25,056 nt of DNA from Palsa-504 sp003136255 (GCA_003136255.1 PLDT01000137.1:1-25056), one strand, 5' to 3'; shown: positions 13,864 through 21,982, counted from the stretch's first letter. The notes: a model not told the origin generated them from the sequence alone. Translations and numbers: made by a program.

Positions 13864-14406
13864 TTAGCTTTTCTTGGCGCGCCTGGCGGCCGACTTCTCG
13901 GTGCGAGCGTCCCCGGTGATCAGCGAGCCGTCGGGCGCCTCCAGGTGGGCGCGGACGAACCAGTGGAACTCCTCCAGCTGGCGGCTCTGCCCGATGAGCA
14001 GATCCTGGGTGACCAGGTCGAGCTCCTCGGTGGTGTCGATCGCTCCCCGGTGGGCCTCGATGATCCCGGCGTAAACCACGTCCAGCGCGCCGAGATGCTC
14101 CTGGGTCCCGGCGCGACCGATGGAATAGTCGTCCCAGTCGCGCTGCGCGACCAGTGCGCCCGGTGTGCCGACCGGTGACCCGCCCAGCGCCGCGATCCGC
14201 TCCGCGGTCTCGTCGACCATGGCCCGTACCGCCTCGACCTGCGGATCTAGCATCGTATGGACCGCGATGAAGTTCGGTCCGATCACGTTCCAGTGCACGT
14301 GCTTGAGGGTCAGGGCCAGGTCGTTGAGAGAGTTGAGCCGGTCCTGCAGCAACGCGGTGATCCGCTTGGCGCTGTCGCTCTTCATTCCCGGCACCGTGTA
14401 TCTCAC
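13864..14406 (-). CDS. dps: Dps-family ferritin-like DNA-protection protein
   Basis: The protein has 180 residues. The intersubunit ferroxidase signature is intact: His38 in KHVHWNVIGPNF, His50 (AVHTML), then Asp65 and Glu69 in VDETAERIAALGG. Dps forms dodecamers that oxidise and store iron using peroxide and so protect DNA from Fenton damage. The Lys/Arg-rich C-terminal tail (EKSAARRAKKS) could give direct DNA binding. Start GTG 14406 is chosen because AGGAAGGA lies about 9 bases upstream; an internal ATG at residue 8 lacks such a site. It is divergent from the DUF6328 gene. No DevR-like box is evident in its 187-bp upstream region. Confidence 0.93.
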   Translation of the reverse strand: MRYTVPGMKSDSAKRITALLQDRLNSLNDLALTLKHVHWNVIGPNFIAVHTMLDPQVEAVRAMVDETAERIAALGGSPVGTPGALVAQRDWDDYSIGRAGTQEHLGALDVVYAGIIEAHRGAIDTTEELDLVTQDLLIGQSRQLEEFHWFVRAHLEAPDGSLITGDARTEKSAARRAKKS

Positions 14407-14593
14407 TATGACAGTTCCTTCCTGTTGACCGCGGATTGCGGCGAACCGCTTTCCCTACCTCAAGCTGGCCGGTTTAGTCAGTCGAGCCGCAGGAATATGG
14501 CACTCGGACGGCCGGGATAGCGCGGCGGCAGCCGGGTAGCGAGCGGTCAGGCGCGGGGGAGCCAGGCGTCCCTGGGCGGGGAGGTGGGCAGAG

Positions 14594-15055
14594 ATGGGAT
14601 CTCCTGATCCGCGGGATGAGTCCGAGGCGCAGCGAGATGACCGTAATCTCGCCGAGCTGCTGCAAGAGCTGCGGGTGGCCGGCCTGGGGGTGCAGGTCCT
14701 GTTCGGGTTCTTGCTCTCGCTGCCGTTTACCAGCCGGTTCGACAAGGTCAGCCCGGCGCAGCGTGATCTGTACCTGGCCAGCCTGGTCCTGGCCGCGGTC
14801 GCCACCGCGCTGCTGGTGGGACCGGTCGCCTATCACCGGCTGGTGTTCCGCCGCGGGCAGAAGGAGAGCCTGGTCCGGGCGGCCAGCGTGATGGCGATCG
14901 CCGGGCTGGCCGCGGTCGGGCTGGCCGTCTCGGCCGCGGTCCTGCTCGTGACCAGTTATGTGGCCAGCGGATTGGCTGCGGCGCTGATCACAGCGTTTGT
15001 CGTCGCCACGTTCGGCACGCTATGGTTCGCGTTCCCCCTCGCACGCCGAAGCTGA
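14594..15055 (+). CDS. DUF6328 family four-helix membrane protein
   Basis: This 153-residue protein begins with a charged N-terminus (DPRDESEAQRDDRNLAELLQELR) and then has four membrane helices: about 29-46 (VQVLFGFLLSLPF), 62-82, 97-121 and 125-146. The pattern LxELRVxxxGVQxLFxFLLxLPF, followed by QRDLY and PVAYHRLVFR, is the signature of the DUF6328 family, common in actinobacteria and of unknown function. ATG 14594 follows GGGGAGG by about 9 bases. It converges on glpX, with 18 bp between their stops. Confidence 0.85.
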   Translation: MGSPDPRDESEAQRDDRNLAELLQELRVAGLGVQVLFGFLLSLPFTSRFDKVSPAQRDLYLASLVLAAVATALLVGPVAYHRLVFRRGQKESLVRAASVMAIAGLAAVGLAVSAAVLLVTSYVASGLAAALITAFVVATFGTLWFAFPLARRS

Positions 15056-15073
15056 TCGAGAACAGCCGCCGTG

Positions 15074-16081
15074 TTATCGAGCGGCCGCCGTCGCGCGGAT
15101 CAGGTTCGAGCGAAGCGCGTGGTGGCGGCCTTCGATGATCCTCACCGCGCCGGACTTCGAGCGCATCGAAAGCGACTGGGTGTACACGCGCTGCGGGGTG
15201 TACCGAACCCCCTGCAGTAGCTCGCCGCTGGTCACGCCCGTAGCGGCGAAGAAGATGTCGTCGCCCGACACCAGGTCCCGCGTCGACAGCACGCGGTCAA
15301 GGTCGTAGCCGCGGTCCAGCGCCGCCGCCCGCTCGCCGTCGTTGCGCGGGTACAGGCGCCCGAGGAGCTGGCCGTCCAGGCACCGCAATGCGCAGGCCGC
15401 GATCACGCCCTCGGGCGTTCCGCCGATCCCGACGCAGATGTCCACCGACGATGCCGGGTCGGCCGCCAGGATCGCGCCCGCGACGTCCCCGTCGAGCAGC
15501 AACTTGATGCGCGCCCCGGTCGCCAGTACCTCCGCCACGAGATCCGCGTGGCGTGGACGATCGAGCACCGCCACCGTGATGTCCTCGGCGCGCTTGCCCC
15601 GCCGCTCCGCGATCCGGCGCAGGTTCTCGGCGATGGGCGCATCGAGATCGACGACATCGGCGACGTCCTCGGCGACGGCGAGCTTTTCCATGTACACGCA
15701 CGGGCCGGGATCGAACATCGTTCCGCGCTCAGCGACGGCCACGACCGAGATGGCGTCCGGCAGGCTCTTGGCCGTCAGGGTCGTGCCATCTACCGGGTCG
15801 ACGGCGAAATCGACCTCCGGCGGCGCCCCCGTGCCGACGTGCTCGCCGTTGTAGAGCATCGGCGCCTCGTCCTTTTCGCCCTCGCCGATAACGACGATGC
15901 CGTCCATCTGGACCGAGTTCAGCACCGGACGCATGGCATCGACGGCCGCCTGATCCACAAGCTCCTTGTTGCCGCGGCCCATAAAGCGCGCCGCGGCGAT
16001 CGCTGCCGCTTCGGTCACGCGAACGAGCTCGAGGGCGAGGTTGCGGTCGGTATCGGCCGGGATGGTGCCGCTTGCCGTCAT
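15074..16081 (-). CDS. glpX: Class II fructose-1,6-bisphosphatase
   Basis: This complete GlpX protein has 335 residues. The metal and phosphate signatures are VVIGEGEKDEAPML (63-76) and DFAVDPVDGTTLTAKS (91-106, the conserved DPxDGTT motif). Further family motifs are RPRHADLV, LLLDGDVAGAI, VGIGGTPEGVIAACALRCL and DDIFFAATGVTSGELL. It hydrolyses fructose-1,6-bisphosphate to fructose-6-phosphate in gluconeogenesis with a divalent metal, and class II enzymes are the main FBPase of actinobacteria. ATG 16081 has AGGAAG 6 bases upstream. It appears monocistronic here. Confidence 0.96.
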   Translation of the reverse strand: MTASGTIPADTDRNLALELVRVTEAAAIAAARFMGRGNKELVDQAAVDAMRPVLNSVQMDGIVVIGEGEKDEAPMLYNGEHVGTGAPPEVDFAVDPVDGTTLTAKSLPDAISVVAVAERGTMFDPGPCVYMEKLAVAEDVADVVDLDAPIAENLRRIAERRGKRAEDITVAVLDRPRHADLVAEVLATGARIKLLLDGDVAGAILAADPASSVDICVGIGGTPEGVIAACALRCLDGQLLGRLYPRNDGERAAALDRGYDLDRVLSTRDLVSGDDIFFAATGVTSGELLQGVRYTPQRVYTQSLSMRSKSGAVRIIEGRHHALRSNLIRATAAAR

Positions 16082-16250
16082 GTCGTACTTCCTAGCGTGG
16101 CCGGTTCCTATGGGTCAGCCGGGCATCCGCGGAGACCGGCCCGCTCGCACCGCTGACGGTATGAGCAGAATTTCGCACTGTCAAGGATCCCCGACGCCCC
16201 AAGCTCGGCGTGACCACGACGGAGTCCGTCCAGCGCTGACCGCACGGTCA

Positions 16251-16949
16251 TCAGACGGTAGCGCCGGGGTGTGGCGTCGACTCCAGCAGGTCCCCGATCA
16301 CGGCGGGGTCCAGGTCGAGCTGGCGGGCGAAGGAGAGGGCTTCCGCTGTGGTTTCGGTGAGGTCGGCGAGCCAGTGGTTGAGCACCAGCTTGGCTCGGGT
16401 GCCGTTGCCGGCCGGGCCGAGCCAGGCGGTGGCCCGGCCGAGGGTGCCGAACACCGGGGCGACGTCTTGGGCCATCCACTGCGGGCCGCTAGCCAAGATG
16501 GTCAGCTCGCCGGCCTGGGCCGGTCCGCAGACCGGGGCGTCGAAGAAGTGCACCCCGTAGCGGCCGGCGGTATTGGCGAACCGCTGCGTCCATTCGATTC
16601 CGACGGTGGCCATCTGCACCCAGATCAGGCCGGGGCCCGCGGCGGCCAGCCCGTCGGACCCGTTCCACACCTGGTCGGTGGCCGGCCCGTCGGCCAGCAT
16701 GGTGATGAGGATCCCGGCGCCCTTGACGGCTTCGGCCGGGCTGGCCGCCACGGTAGCGCCGTCCTTGACCAACGCGCCGGCGTGGCTGGCGGTGCGGTCC
16801 CACGTCCGCACCTCGAAGCCGGCCCGGGCCAGGTTGGCGGCCATCGGGCCACCCATCGGCCCGGTGCCGAGAAACGCGATCACGCGTGTGCCCGACCGCC
16901 TGTGGTTCCTTTTCGGCCCGAACGGCCGTACTGCAAGCTGCGTGGTCAT
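16251..16949 (-). CDS. 3-hydroxyisobutyrate/6-phosphogluconate-type dehydrogenase, C-terminally short
   Basis: The protein has 232 residues. The NAD(P)-binding Rossmann motif is FLGTGPMGGPMA (27-38). The substrate-site strand is DAPVCGPAQAGELTILASG (138-156), and the catalytic lysine region GNGTRAKLVLNHWL has Lys187. The family normally has 285-300 residues. Here it stops after LDPAVIGDLLESTPHPGATV, so about 55 C-terminal residues of the helical domain are missing without an assembly gap; the following ~110 bp give no match in another frame that I can recognise. The enzyme may be defective or use a shortened interface. ATG 16949 has GGAAGG 7 bases upstream. The substrate (a beta-hydroxyacid or succinic-semialdehyde-like aldehyde) is unknown. 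Confidence 0.8.
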   Translation of the reverse strand: MTTQLAVRPFGPKRNHRRSGTRVIAFLGTGPMGGPMAANLARAGFEVRTWDRTASHAGALVKDGATVAASPAEAVKGAGILITMLADGPATDQVWNGSDGLAAAGPGLIWVQMATVGIEWTQRFANTAGRYGVHFFDAPVCGPAQAGELTILASGPQWMAQDVAPVFGTLGRATAWLGPAGNGTRAKLVLNHWLADLTETTAEALSFARQLDLDPAVIGDLLESTPHPGATV

Positions 16950-16982
16950 GACCTTGCCTTCCGGCGTGGGCCTGGCTTCGGA

Positions 16983-17036
16983 TAGCACCGAGCTTCACGC
17001 CCGTCAGGGTGAGCCGGCATCACCCGGGCGGGTGAA
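16983..17036 (-). repeat. Duplicated leader element upstream of the dehydrogenase
   Basis: About 54 bases here align without gaps, at about 41 matches, to the leader and first codons of the VIT-like gene (about 17570-17623). They include TGAYGCYGGCTCACCC and an aligned start, GTGAAGCT at 16998 against ATGAAGCT at 17585. It contains a GGGTGA-N7-TCACCC inverted repeat. The frame opened by this copy is not that of the dehydrogenase. It is either a duplicated regulatory element or a relic of a second VIT-type gene. Confidence 0.65.
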
Positions 17037-17039
17037 TCC

Positions 17040-17585
17040 TCAGCCTGCGGCGGCGATGCCCAGGCCCGCGCTCAGGGCGGCGATGATCGCTCCGCCGACG
17101 GTGATGGCCAGGAACGACCGGGCGAAGCTGGTGTGGAAGAACCGGTGCCGCAGCCAGGCCAGGACGAGCAGTTCGCTGGCCACGACCGCGATGGCGGCGC
17201 TGATCGCGGCGCCGTAGCCGGGAATGAGGAACGGCAGGGTGTGGAAGATGCCCCCGGCGAAGGTTCCGCCGCCGGTGATCGCGCCGCGCAGCACGGGGCT
17301 GCCCCGCCCGGTCAGGTCCCCGGTGTCGGACAGGCCTTCGGAGAAGGCCATGCTCACTCCGGCGCCCATGGCGGTCGCCGCCCCGGTGAAGAACGCAGTC
17401 AGCGGGCGGTGGGTGGCCAGCGCCACCGCGAAGATGGGCGCCAGCGTCGACAACGACCCGTCCATCAGCCCGCTGAGCGCGGGCTGGACGCGCCGCAGTA
17501 GGAAGGACTGGGTATCGACGGGGTGTCGTGAAATTCTGACCGGCGGGATGATCTTGCTGGATCCGTTCATATCGGCAAGCTTCAT
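17040..17585 (-). CDS. VIT1/CCC1-like membrane protein
   Basis: This 181-residue membrane protein has RRVQPALSGLMDGSLSTLAP (about 31-50) and FFTGAATAMGAGVSMAFSEG (about 65-84), the conserved first helices of the VIT/CCC1 family, where Gly-Met-rich helices and the acidic SEGLSDTGDLTGRG turn occur. Three more helices follow (about 108-124, 127-146, 158-181). Family members move Fe2+ or Mn2+ across membranes. This one lacks the long cytosolic metal-binding loop of plant VIT1, so substrate and direction are open. Start ATG 17585 lacks a clear ribosome site; MNGSS six codons on is an alternative. It lies downstream of the LuxR regulator on the same strand, with 65 bp between. Confidence 0.75.
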   Translation of the reverse strand: MKLADMNGSSKIIPPVRISRHPVDTQSFLLRRVQPALSGLMDGSLSTLAPIFAVALATHRPLTAFFTGAATAMGAGVSMAFSEGLSDTGDLTGRGSPVLRGAITGGGTFAGGIFHTLPFLIPGYGAAISAAIAVVASELLVLAWLRHRFFHTSFARSFLAITVGGAIIAALSAGLGIAAAG

Positions 17586-17622
17586 GCCCGGCCGGGTGAG
17601 CCAGCGTCACACAATCGGGTGA

Positions 17623-17653
17623 TTCGCGCCGATCACAGTCTTCGCGCCGATCA
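17623..17653. repeat. Short direct repeat at the LuxR gene 3' end
   Basis: TTCGCGCCGATCA occurs at 17623-17635 and 17641-17653, with an 18-bp period. The second copy contains the stop codon of the LuxR regulator. It resembles a slippage product and is of low functional weight. Confidence 0.7.
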
Positions 17654-20320
17654 GGGCCTTCGCGGCGGAAGGGCCAGCAGGCCGAGCGCGCGGGCCTGCT
17701 CCACGGCCTCGTGCCGCCGGTGCGCGCCGAGCTTGTCGTAGACGTGCCGCATGTGGGTCTTGACGGTGTTGACCGACAGGTAGAGCTGGTCGGCGATCTC
17801 CGGCGCCGACAGTTTGGTCGGCAGGTAACGCAGCACGCGGATCTCGCTCTCGCTGAGCGGCTCGGTTAGCCGGGGGGCCGGCCCTCCAAGGCCTCCCGAT
17901 ACCCCCTGGGCCAGGATCTGGGAGATCAGGGCGGCGTGAGCGGTGCCCAGCCGGCGGTGGCGGTCGAGCAGCCCCGGTGCGGGGTCGAGCAGGAACGGGA
18001 ACAGCAGGCCTTCCGGCTTGGCCAGATCGAGGGCGCGCTCCAGGGCGCGCCTCGCGACGCCTGCGTCGCCGAGCGCGTCGCGGGCGATCGCTTCGAGCAG
18101 CCACGCCTGAACGTCCCACAGATGGGCGTTCACCAACGGCACCGAGCCGTCGATGACGGGCGCCAGGGCGAGCGTCGCCGCCCGCGGATCGTCCTGGGCG
18201 AGCCGGAGCACCGCTATGGCATTGCGCATCTGTCCGCTGTCGCGCTCGGGGCCATCCATCGCGGCCAGGGCCTGCTCGGCACGTTGCAGCTGGCCCAGCC
18301 GCACGAGCGTCTGCAGCGTGTGTGATCGCAGCCGCCTGGCCAGCGCGTGCTCGGTGACGAGCTGCCCGGCCAGCCGCTCAGCCGCCCGGAACGCGCTAAG
18401 CGCGGGCTCGGGGCGGCCGCTCACGAGGTCCAGCAGCCCGCGAACGTAGTGGAGCCTCACCCCGGCTGCTGGTTCGATCTCGGTCCGAAGCGTGCGCTCG
18501 GCCTGCTCAAGCGACCGCTCCCCTTCCTCGAGCCGGCCCTGGGCGACCAGCGCCAAGCCCAGCGCCACGTAGGCGGCGCCGGCGACCGGCTCCTCGGTCC
18601 AGCCGTGACGGCCGGCCAGCTCGATCGCCTGCCTGCTTCGCTGCTCTCCCACCGAGAAAGACTGCCAGCTCGCCAGCTGCGCCCAGTTCGCCAGGCCGGT
18701 CACCTCCAGGAAGGGCCGCCTGATCCGGCGGGCCAGGGCGATGCCGTGCTCAAGGTGCCGATCCGCCTCTTCGAAGCGAGCGGTCCACACCTCGGCGATG
18801 CCGAGGTTGATCAGTGCCAGCGCCCGCAGATCCTCGCCCAGGCCCAGCCACGCCTCCTCAGCCGTCCCGGCCGGTGCCAGCAGCGGTTGCGCCTGCTCGG
18901 CCACGGCCGCTACGTCCCCGCGCTGGCGGGCCAACCGCATGCGCACCACGGCGAGGACCACCCGCGAGCGCCCACGCCGGTCCGAAGGTACCGATTCCAG
19001 TGCCCGGGTGGCGAGAACCACGTACCGTTCGGCCTCCTCCAGCGACCCCCGGCCCAGCTCGACCCCGGCCATCCGCGCGGCCAGCTCCGCATCCCCGGCG
19101 ATCACGTCGGCGGGGAACCCGGCCAGCAGCTCGAGCGCGGTGGCGCCCAGCCCACCGAGCCCGAGGCCGACCCAGTGGTCCGACAGCACGCGGGCGGCCA
19201 GGTCCCAGTCCTCCGCCGCCTGGGCGTGCCGCACTGCCTCGGCCGGGTACCCGTGGTCCGCGTACCAGCCGCCGGCGGCCTCGTGCAGGGCGGGCAGCTC
19301 GGCCGGCGCGCTGCCCCGCAGCTCCAGCTGCAACAGGTCGGCGAACAGCTGGTGGTACCGGAACCAGGACCGCCGTGCGTCCAGCGCGGTCACGAACGCC
19401 CCTGCCTGCTCGAGCTGCTGCAAGGCCCGCTCCCCGCCCGAGCCCCCGGTCAGCAGGTCGGCCAGTTCGCCGTTCACCCGTTCCAGCACCGAGGTCCGCA
19501 GCAGCAGCCGCCGGACCGGCTCACTCTGCCGCTCCAGCACCTCGGCCAGCAGGTACTCCGCCACCGTCCGCTCGCTGCCGGAGAACTCGGCCGCGAACCG
19601 GTCCGGATCCGGATGCCCGGCCAGCGAGAGCGCCGCCAGCCGCAGCCCCGCCGCCCACCCCTCGGTCCGCTCGTACAACAACCCGAGCGCCGAACCGGAC
19701 AGCGCTATCCCGGCCGCCTCGAACAGCGCCCGCGCCTCCTCCAGGGTGAAGCGCAGGTCGGCCGCGCGGATCTCGGTCAGCTCGCCTTCCAGCCGCAGCC
19801 GGTGCAGGCCCAGCTGCAGGTCATGGCGGCTGGCGAGCACGAACCGCAACGCCGCGGGCGAGCGCATCACCAGCAGCTCCAGCTGGCGCAACGCCTCGGC
19901 CGAGGGCAGCTCGTGCAGGTCGTCGATCACCAGCCAGACCCGGTCCTCGAGCCCGCCCAGATCGGTCAGCAGCCGCTCGACGACCGCCCAGCCGTCCAGA
20001 CCGGGTGCCGCCGTCAGCGGGCGCACCAGCTTCGACCCCGTGGTCGTGGCCCGCAGCGCGCCGAGTACCGACAGCCAGAACCGCTGGGGGTCGCGTTCCT
20101 CGCCCTGCACCGGTACCCACGCAGCCCGCTCCGCCAGGTCCGGATCGCCCACCCAGGAGCGCAGCAGGCGCGTCTTCCCGCTTCCCGCCGGCGCCGACAC
20201 CACGGTCACGCGCCCGGCCTGGGCGAGCAGCCCAGAAAGCCCGGGCCGGGAGACGGCTCCGTCCCGGATCGCCGGAGCGGCCGCAGAGCCGGCGGCCCCG
20301 GACCAGTGGGCAGGCCCCAC
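17651..20320 (-). CDS. Large ATP-binding LuxR regulator (MalT/LAL type)
   Basis: The protein has 889 residues. An N-terminal STAND NTPase carries Walker A APAGSGKT (43-50) and Walker B VWLVIDDLHEL (Asp133/134), with ASRHDLQL as a sensor-like motif. A long alpha-helical TPR-like region (about 350-800) follows. The C-terminal LuxR helix-turn-helix (about 820-885) reads LSESEIRVLRYLPTKLSAPE ... LYLSVNTVKTHMRHVYDKLG. Such proteins are ATP-dependent activators triggered by small inducers. Start GTG 20320 is chosen because AAGGAGG lies 6 bases upstream; the open frame continues to 20518, but that would overlap the ribosome site and start of the divergent small gene. The inducer and targets are unknown; the divergent small gene is a likely target. 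Confidence 0.92.
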   Translation of the reverse strand: MGPAHWSGAAGSAAAPAIRDGAVSRPGLSGLLAQAGRVTVVSAPAGSGKTRLLRSWVGDPDLAERAAWVPVQGEERDPQRFWLSVLGALRATTTGSKLVRPLTAAPGLDGWAVVERLLTDLGGLEDRVWLVIDDLHELPSAEALRQLELLVMRSPAALRFVLASRHDLQLGLHRLRLEGELTEIRAADLRFTLEEARALFEAAGIALSGSALGLLYERTEGWAAGLRLAALSLAGHPDPDRFAAEFSGSERTVAEYLLAEVLERQSEPVRRLLLRTSVLERVNGELADLLTGGSGGERALQQLEQAGAFVTALDARRSWFRYHQLFADLLQLELRGSAPAELPALHEAAGGWYADHGYPAEAVRHAQAAEDWDLAARVLSDHWVGLGLGGLGATALELLAGFPADVIAGDAELAARMAGVELGRGSLEEAERYVVLATRALESVPSDRRGRSRVVLAVVRMRLARQRGDVAAVAEQAQPLLAPAGTAEEAWLGLGEDLRALALINLGIAEVWTARFEEADRHLEHGIALARRIRRPFLEVTGLANWAQLASWQSFSVGEQRSRQAIELAGRHGWTEEPVAGAAYVALGLALVAQGRLEEGERSLEQAERTLRTEIEPAAGVRLHYVRGLLDLVSGRPEPALSAFRAAERLAGQLVTEHALARRLRSHTLQTLVRLGQLQRAEQALAAMDGPERDSGQMRNAIAVLRLAQDDPRAATLALAPVIDGSVPLVNAHLWDVQAWLLEAIARDALGDAGVARRALERALDLAKPEGLLFPFLLDPAPGLLDRHRRLGTAHAALISQILAQGVSGGLGGPAPRLTEPLSESEIRVLRYLPTKLSAPEIADQLYLSVNTVKTHMRHVYDKLGAHRRHEAVEQARALGLLALPPRRP

Positions 20321-20487
20321 AGCGCCCCTCCTTGACAGGCTCCCCAATTTTACGCCGTCTCGCCGACGGTCACCCGGGACTCTCCCTTCCTCCAAGCGCA
20401 AGGTCACCCGCGCGTGTGACGCCCGCTCACCCCGCCGCCCGCGAGGCTTCCTGCCGTCCGAAGAAGACCAATGAACTGGAGGCTCCC

Positions 20488-20721
20488 ATGACCGGCGAAC
20501 AGCGCGAGCGGCAGCCACCGGCGAGCTACCAGATCCGTGTCCGCGGCCACCTGGGTGCGACGATGCGACGCGCGTTCCCCGCCCTGCATGCCGAGACCCA
20601 AGGCCAGGACACGCTGCTGCAAGGCGTTGCTGACCAGGCCGCGCTGCACGGCGTACTGGCCTTGATCGAGGCGCTCGGACTCGAACTCCTCGAGGTCCGC
20701 CGCCTGGAGGTCTCCCGATGA
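20488..20721 (+). CDS. Small conserved-looking protein, divergent from the LuxR regulator
   Basis: The protein has 77 residues. ATG 20488 has GGAGG about 5 bases upstream. The layout is a beta strand YQIRVRGHLG, a middle part RRAFPALHAETQGQDTLLQG, then VADQAALHGVLALIEALGLELLEVRRL. I recall many actinobacterial small proteins with the pattern YEIRVRGHL...TTLxGPVxDQAALHGLLxKxRDLGLxLLxV, often beside regulators; none has a known function to my knowledge. It lies in the divergent region of the LuxR gene. The stop TGA overlaps an ATG (ATGA, 20718-20721) that has its own GGAGG. A coupled downstream gene probably begins there but is lost in the gap at 20724-20725. Confidence 0.75.
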   Translation: MTGEQRERQPPASYQIRVRGHLGATMRRAFPALHAETQGQDTLLQGVADQAALHGVLALIEALGLELLEVRRLEVSR

Positions 20722-20728
20722 ACNNCCG

Positions 20729-21268
20729 CTAGCCGCGGCTGGGCGGTCGCAGGACCTCGGTCTTGTACTGCGGGGCGAGCATCACGGACTTCGCGATGAA
20801 CGCGGCCTGCGCCTCGGCGTCCAGCGGCGGCGGCGGCTCGGTGCGGGTGGCCACCGGCTGGCCGACCAGGGTGAAGAACTCTTCCTGCCCGGCCGGCGCG
20901 CATAGGCACAGCAACCGCACGGGTGCCTGTCCAGCGTTGGTGAAGGCATGCGGCGCATTGGCCGGCACGTTGATGGTCTGGCCGGCCCGGGCGACGATGG
21001 TCTCGCCGCGGAACGTCACCTGGACCTCCCCGTCCAGGATGGTGAACATTTCCTCGAAGTCGTGCCGATGCGGTGGCGGCCCTCCGCCCGGCGGGACGTG
21101 CATGTCGATGAGGGTGTACCGGCCGGCCGTGTCATGACCGGTGACCAGGATGGTGTAGGTGTCTCCGACGAGCCCGATATGCGGCAGGCTCTGATCTTCG
21201 TCTGGCCGTGCGACGGTGAGCCCGCGCGACGGGTCGTCGGGCGGGATCGGAGCAGGCTGAGATGGCAT
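20729..21268 (-). CDS. Cupin-domain protein
   Basis: This 179-residue single-domain cupin has motif 1 PPHRHDFEEMFTILDGEVQV (two His and a Glu as metal ligands) and motif 2 GQTINVPANAPHAFTN (third His). It is probably a metal-binding dioxygenase, isomerase or sugar-binding protein; the substrate cannot be named. ATG 21268 has AAGGAGG only 4 bases upstream, while the open frame extends to 21403 and would cover the operator region, so I use the internal start. It is divergent from a TetR regulator with an intervening inverted repeat, a classic repressor-target pair. Confidence 0.88.
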   Translation of the reverse strand: MPSQPAPIPPDDPSRGLTVARPDEDQSLPHIGLVGDTYTILVTGHDTAGRYTLIDMHVPPGGGPPPHRHDFEEMFTILDGEVQVTFRGETIVARAGQTINVPANAPHAFTNAGQAPVRLLCLCAPAGQEEFFTLVGQPVATRTEPPPPLDAEAQAAFIAKSVMLAPQYKTEVLRPPSRG

Positions 21269-21322
21269 GCTGCCTCCTTGCGGCTTCGATGGCGGTGGCG
21301 GTAAGCGGACGAGCTCGGCCGG

Positions 21323-21355
21323 AAGCGGACGAAATCCGGAGTATTTCGTCCGTTT
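21323..21355. promoter_or_regulatory. TetR operator-like inverted repeat between cupin and tetR
   Basis: AAGCGGACGAAAT and ATTTCGTCCGTTT are 13-base arms with one mismatch around a CCGGAGT spacer. The core is a perfect 10-bp CGGACGAAAT/ATTTCGTCCG. An extra half-site AAGCGGACGA lies in direct orientation at 21303-21312. It lies 55 bp upstream of cupin and 48 bp upstream of tetR. It probably binds the adjacent TetR protein and controls both genes. Confidence 0.7.
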
Positions 21356-21403
21356 GAGTGTAACCCACGTACCGGTGGCGGAAGCGAGAGGTTCAATAAA
21401 CAC

Positions 21404-21982
21404 ATGGCCGCCATGCGCAGTTCACGCGAACCGCGCAGCGACGCGGCCCGTAACCACGAGGCCATCGTCCGGGCCGCGACCGGGGCCGTGCACCGGGAGG
21501 GCCCGCGGGTGCCCATGGCCACGATCGCGGCCGACGCGGGAGTCGGCATCGGAACGCTCTACCGGCACTTCCCCAGCCGGGAAGACCTGCTTGACTACCT
21601 CACCCACGTGTCGTTCGAGCGTGTGCTGGCCAACGCCCAGGCCGCCGAGCGCGGCGCCACGACGGCGGCCGAAGCGCTGCGGCGATTTATCGAGGCGGCG
21701 ATCAGCCAGCGCAACGAGCTCGTGCTGCCGCTGCACGGCGGACCGCCGCTGAGGTCGCCGAAGACCGGTGTTATTCGCAAGCAGATCCACCAGATCCTGC
21801 GGCAGATCATCGACCGCGGCCGGGCGGACGGCACCATCAGGCAGAATGTGACCCCACGTGAGATCGTCGTATTCGGTGCGATGCTCGCCCAGCCGCGAGG
21901 GCCGGATCCGGGCTGGGATACGACGTGCCGCCGCCTGCTCGCCACCTACCTGGCCGGCCTGGGTACCCCTACCTCACCATAA
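21404..21982 (+). CDS. TetR family transcriptional regulator
   Basis: The protein has 192 residues. The N-terminal DNA-binding domain (about 12-62) shows RNHEAIVRAATGAVHREG, VPMATIAADAGVGIGTLYRH and FPSREDLLDYL, the standard TetR helix-turn-helix with GIGTLYRHFP. The C-terminal ligand-binding part (about 70-188) is all-helical and ends LLATYLAGLGTPTSP. It is probably a repressor of the divergent cupin gene and of itself through the inverted repeat at 21323-21355. The ligand is unknown. The start may be ATG 21404 or the in-frame ATG 21413. Confidence 0.9.
   Translation: MAAMRSSREPRSDAARNHEAIVRAATGAVHREGPRVPMATIAADAGVGIGTLYRHFPSREDLLDYLTHVSFERVLANAQAAERGATTAAEALRRFIEAAISQRNELVLPLHGGPPLRSPKTGVIRKQIHQILRQIIDRGRADGTIRQNVTPREIVVFGAMLAQPRGPDPGWDTTCRRLLATYLAGLGTPTSP

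Noticed and set aside
13569..13919. Plus-strand Pro/Arg-rich reading frame
   Set aside because: It translates a palindrome and CCCG simple repeats, then runs antisense through the dps 3' end; no ribosome site or family.
18347..20474. Very long plus-strand frames opposite the LuxR gene
   Set aside because: They are Gln/Arg/Pro-rich or Ser/Arg-rich mirror frames caused by GC3 bias; the minus frame has Walker and LuxR motifs.
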